Translations under genes and position numbers: made by a program
In this document: positions 60,834 through 64,000 of the stretch, piece by piece
Position numbering within the stretch: the first letter of the stretch is position 1
Layout of the letters: every line of letters starts with the position of its first letter
Assembly (NCBI RefSeq): GCF_000827555.1
Contig: NZ_CDOI01000133.1
Coordinates: forward strand, 1-64,000
Direction: 5' to 3'
DNA from: Capnocytophaga canis
GTDB taxonomy: Bacteria; Bacteroidota; Bacteroidia; Flavobacteriales; Flavobacteriaceae
Length of the DNA: 64,000 nucleotides
Notes under the pieces: model-generated
Seen by the model: the letters and a program-made list of their open reading frames with translations, nothing else
Databases searched by the model: none
Told to the model about the DNA's origin: nothing

Positions 60834-63686
60834 ATGCCAAAGCGTAAAGATTTAAATTGTGTATTGTTAATTGGTTCAGGACCAATCATTATCGGACAAG
60901 CTTGTGAGTTTGACTATTCGGGTTCGCAGTCGTTGCGTTCGCTACGTGAGGACGGCATCGAAACGGTGCTTATCAACAGCAATCCTGCTACCATTATGAC
61001 TGACCCTTCAATGGCTGACCACGTTTATTTGAAGCCTTTGACTACCAAATCCATAGTTGAAATTCTGAAAAAACATCCCAATATTGATGCCGTTTTGCCT
61101 ACAATGGGAGGGCAAACTGCCTTAAATCTTTGCATTGAAGCCGCTGAAAAAGGAATTTGGAAAGATTTTGGTGTGGAAATCATCGGGGTGGATATCGATG
61201 CCATCCAAATTACCGAAGACCGAGAGAAATTCCGTGTGCTTTTGGACAAAATTGGCATTCCGATGGCTCCGTCCGAAACGGCAAATTCCTTCCTTCGAGG
61301 AAAAGAAATCGCTCAGAAATTCGGTTTTCCTTTGGTGATTCGTCCGTCGTTTACATTGGGCGGAACAGGAGCTTCTGTGGTGTACAAAAAGGAGGATTTC
61401 GACACGCTTCTCACACGCGGTTTGGAGGCTTCTCCCATTCACGAAGTGTTGATTGACAAGGCGTTAATGGGTTGGAAAGAATACGAATTGGAACTTCTTC
61501 GTGATAAAAACGACAATGTGGTAATTATCTGTACCATTGAAAATATGGATCCAATGGGTATCCACACGGGCGACTCCATTACCGTTGCTCCTGCGATGAC
61601 GCTTTCCGACAGAACGTTCCAACGTATGCGTGATATGGCAATCAAAATGATGCGAAGCATCGGCGATTTTGCGGGAGGTTGCAACGTACAATTTGCCGTT
61701 TCTCCTGACGAAAAAGAAGATATTATCGCCATAGAAATCAATCCGCGTGTGTCACGTTCTTCGGCTTTGGCTTCCAAAGCGACAGGCTATCCGATTGCCA
61801 AAATTGCAACAAAATTGGCTATCGGTTATAACTTGGACGAACTTTCTAACCAAATCACTAAGTCCACTTCAGCACTTTTTGAACCTACGTTGGATTATGT
61901 TATCGTAAAAATTCCGCGTTGGAACTTTGATAAATTTGAAGGTTCAGACCGCACTATCGGTCTGCAAATGAAATCGGTAGGAGAAGTAATGGGTATCGGT
62001 CGCTCGTTCCAAGAGGCGCTTCATAAAGCTACGCAATCACTTGAAATCAAACGCAATGGATTGGGAGCAGATGGCAAAGGATACAAAAATTATGAGCAAA
62101 TCATCGACAAACTTACCAACCCAAGTTGGGATAGAGTCTTTGTGATTTACGACGCCATCGCGATGGGCATTTCGCTTTCGAGAATTCACGAAATCACTAA
62201 GATAGATATGTGGTTCTTGAAACAATACGAAGAACTATACAGCATTGAGAAAGAAATTTCAACCTATAAAATAGAAACACTTCCGAAAGATTTACTATTG
62301 GAAGCCAAACAAAAAGGCTTTGCCGACCGCCAAATCGCCCATATGTTGGGATGTTGGGAAAGTGAAGTCTATAAAAAACGTGAAGAATTGGGTATCAACC
62401 GCGTATATAAGTTGGTAGATACGTGTGCTGCCGAGTTTAAAGCACAAACACCGTATTATTACTCTACGTTTGAAGCTCCAATTCGTGATGCGAACGGCAA
62501 TCTTTTCACAGCGAACGATAGTATCGTTTCCGACCGCAAAAAAGTAGTTGTGTTAGGCTCAGGCCCCAACCGTATCGGGCAGGGAATTGAGTTCGATTAC
62601 TGTTGTGTTCACGGAGTGCTTTCGGCTGCCGAGTGCGGTTATGAAACCATTATGATTAACTGCAACCCTGAAACGGTTTCTACGGATTTTGACACGGCAG
62701 ACAAGCTCTACTTTGAGCCTGTTTTTTGGGAACATATTTACGACATTATTCGTCACGAAAAACCCGAAGGTGTTATCGTTCAGTTGGGTGGGCAAACCGC
62801 TTTGAAATTGGCTGAAAAACTTCATAAATATGGCATTAAAATCATCGGAACAAGTTTTGACGCGTTGGATTTGGCAGAAGACCGAGGGCGTTTTTCTACT
62901 TTATTGAAAGAATTGGGCATTCCGTATCCGAAATTTGGTGTTGCCGAAACTGCCGACGAAGCCTTAAAGTTAGCCGATGAGTTGGACTTCCCGCTTTTGG
63001 TACGTCCGTCGTACGTGTTGGGTGGACAAGGAATGAAAATCGTTATCAACAAGCACGAATTGGAAGAACACGTGGTGGATTTGCTTCGTAAAATTCCGAA
63101 TAATAAACTTTTGCTCGACCATTATTTAGATGGAGCTATCGAAGCCGAAGCCGATGCTATTTGCGATGGCGAAAACGTGTACATCATCGGAATTATGGAA
63201 CACATCGAGCCGTGTGGGGTGCATTCGGGGGATAGTAACGCCACACTGCCGCCGTTTAACATCGGTGAGTTTGTGATGCAACAAATCAAAGACCATACGC
63301 ACAAAATAGCGAAAGCCTTGAACACGGTGGGACTGATAAACATTCAGTTTGCCATTAAGGACGACACGGTGTACATCATCGAAGCCAACCCGAGGGCGTC
63401 GCGTACCGTTCCGTTTATCGCCAAAGCCTACGGGGAGCCGTACGTGAACTACGCTACCAAAGTGATGCTCGGTGAGAAGAAAGTAACCGACTTTAACTTC
63501 CAACCGAAATTGGACGGATTTGCTATCAAACAACCTGTGTTTTCGTTTAACAAGTTCCCGAACGTGGATAAGCGTTTAGGACCCGAAATGAAATCTACCG
63601 GCGAGAGCATTCTTTTCATAGACGACCTCAAAGACGACCAATTCTATGAACTCTATGCAAGAAGGAAAATGTATCTGTCCAAATAG
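60834..63686 (+). CDS. carB: Carbamoyl-phosphate synthase large subunit, without the allosteric domain
   Basis: Makes carbamoyl phosphate for arginine and pyrimidines, with ammonia from the small subunit CarA (not in this window). Two ATP-grasp halves are seen: the first at about 1-400 (GSGPIIIGQACEFDYSGSQ, then RPSFTLGGTGASVV and EINPRVSRSSALAS), and the second at about 550-935 (GSGPNRIGQGIEFDY, RPSYVLGGQGM, EANPRASRTVPF). The oligomerisation domain lies between them. The protein ends at residue 950, where the E. coli enzyme goes on for about 120 residues with the MGS-like domain that binds UMP, IMP and ornithine. The stop is normal and the 3' end well defined, so this is not a truncation by frameshift. 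Confidence 0.96.
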   Translation: MPKRKDLNCVLLIGSGPIIIGQACEFDYSGSQSLRSLREDGIETVLINSNPATIMTDPSMADHVYLKPLTTKSIVEILKKHPNIDAVLPTMGGQTALNLCIEAAEKGIWKDFGVEIIGVDIDAIQITEDREKFRVLLDKIGIPMAPSETANSFLRGKEIAQKFGFPLVIRPSFTLGGTGASVVYKKEDFDTLLTRGLEASPIHEVLIDKALMGWKEYELELLRDKNDNVVIICTIENMDPMGIHTGDSITVAPAMTLSDRTFQRMRDMAIKMMRSIGDFAGGCNVQFAVSPDEKEDIIAIEINPRVSRSSALASKATGYPIAKIATKLAIGYNLDELSNQITKSTSALFEPTLDYVIVKIPRWNFDKFEGSDRTIGLQMKSVGEVMGIGRSFQEALHKATQSLEIKRNGLGADGKGYKNYEQIIDKLTNPSWDRVFVIYDAIAMGISLSRIHEITKIDMWFLKQYEELYSIEKEISTYKIETLPKDLLLEAKQKGFADRQIAHMLGCWESEVYKKREELGINRVYKLVDTCAAEFKAQTPYYYSTFEAPIRDANGNLFTANDSIVSDRKKVVVLGSGPNRIGQGIEFDYCCVHGVLSAAECGYETIMINCNPETVSTDFDTADKLYFEPVFWEHIYDIIRHEKPEGVIVQLGGQTALKLAEKLHKYGIKIIGTSFDALDLAEDRGRFSTLLKELGIPYPKFGVAETADEALKLADELDFPLLVRPSYVLGGQGMKIVINKHELEEHVVDLLRKIPNNKLLLDHYLDGAIEAEADAICDGENVYIIGIMEHIEPCGVHSGDSNATLPPFNIGEFVMQQIKDHTHKIAKALNTVGLINIQFAIKDDTVYIIEANPRASRTVPFIAKAYGEPYVNYATKVMLGEKKVTDFNFQPKLDGFAIKQPVFSFNKFPNVDKRLGPEMKSTGESILFIDDLKDDQFYELYARRKMYLSK

Positions 63687-63715
63687 GCAATAGGAATTAG
63701 CAAATAGAAAATAGT

Positions 63716-63743
63716 AAGGGCGAATTATAATTCGCCCTTTTTG
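63716..63743 (+). terminator. Terminator of carB
   Basis: AAGGGCGAATTATAATTCGCCCTT is a perfect palindrome followed by T residues, 30 bases after the stop. Confidence 0.8.
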
Positions 63744-63775
63744 ATAAAAATAATCAAAATAAGTTTACAGAAATA

Positions 63776-64000
63776 ATGGGGAAAACAACTTATATTTTAG
63801 GAGCTGGCTTTTCGATAGAAGCGGGTGCTCCGTCGCAAGAAAAATTGATTGGAGAAATATTCGATACATATAAAGAGAAGTCGGATTTTTTTAATAAATC
63901 GTTGTTTGATAAGTTTGATAAGTTTCTGACTAATACATTGGGTATTTCAGAGGAAGAAAAAACGAAAGTCCCTTTGGAAGATATTTTTACGCCTATTGAT
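63776..64000 (+). CDS. SIR2-like domain protein, N-terminal part
   Basis: The frame starts at the ATG at 63776 and runs past the right edge, so 75 residues are seen. The start TTYILGAGFSIEAGAPSQEKLI is the nucleotide-binding GAGxSxxAGxP motif of SIR2-like NAD-binding domains. Such domains are frequent in phage-defence proteins, where they deplete NAD, as well as in ordinary deacylases. The rest visible (GISEEEKTKVPLEDIF) is helical. It follows carB's terminator and may open a second accessory region beyond this window. Confidence 0.65.
   Translation, partial: MGKTTYILGAGFSIEAGAPSQEKLIGEIFDTYKEKSDFFNKSLFDKFDKFLTNTLGISEEEKTKVPLEDIFTPID

Noticed and set aside
1-64000. CRISPR array, rRNA or tRNA genes
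   Set aside because: No regularly spaced repeats and no cloverleaf or rRNA core sequences were noticed, although a manual reading can miss single tRNAs.

Overview
The window looks like a chromosome segment of a low-GC member of the Flavobacteriaceae, most likely Capnocytophaga or a close relative. Start codons are preceded by A-rich stretches rather than Shine-Dalgarno boxes. Promoters have the Bacteroidetes -7 box TAnnTTTG (for example before rpmH, nanA and the 59033 lipoprotein gene). There is a SusC/SusD pair, the gliding lipoprotein gene gldH, a giant SprB-like adhesin with a T9SS type B sorting domain, and a 950-residue CarB of the short type. The species is inferred from gene content only.

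Layout. 1-7400: two small cell-envelope genes, an HTH regulator, clpB, a polytopic membrane protein and a DUF5723-type outer-membrane protein, followed by a short inverted-repeat element sitting exactly at that gene's stop codon. 7400-12205 (minus strand): VOC protein, DUF4300 lipoprotein, cysK and cysE for cysteine synthesis, DoxX and an unusual pirin with a lipoprotein signal. 12494-19123 (plus strand): a very AT-rich defence island. 19170-24682: small stress and redox genes (OsmC, GNAT, FMN reductase, second pirin, Crp-type regulator, YceI, YeiH) plus one decayed gene. 24829-34826 (minus strand): paired M16 proteases, a GH123-type glycosidase, PBP1A, gldH and ricT. 35587-44453: susC/susD, ilvE and pheT. 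45016-57180: the 4054-residue SprB-like adhesin. 57288-64000: Nudix hydrolase, N-acetylneuraminate lyase, DUF4878 lipoprotein, YiiX-like hydrolase, rpmH, carB and the start of a SIR2-like gene.

The most interesting system is in the island. A 764-residue long prokaryotic Argonaute lacks the first PIWI catalytic aspartate, so it belongs with the inactive long-B type. It is encoded together with a small PD-(D/E)XK-like nuclease candidate and a protein with two C-terminal membrane segments that overlaps its 3' end. This fits a guide-directed sensor coupled to a membrane effector. The trio sits between a C5-methyltransferase that stops before its target-recognition region and an open frame without a proper start that resembles the C-terminus of a Z1-domain endonuclease. 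That frame is followed by an intact DUF4420 PD-(D/E)XK gene and an unknown partner. I read this as an Argonaute module that replaced the middle of an older methyltransferase-Z1-DUF4420 cassette.

Other recurring themes are host-glycan use (SusCD, GH123, sialic acid lyase), surface motility, and two families of dispersed inverted repeats that lie between genes and probably act as terminators. I saw no rRNA, tRNA, CRISPR array or intact insertion sequence.
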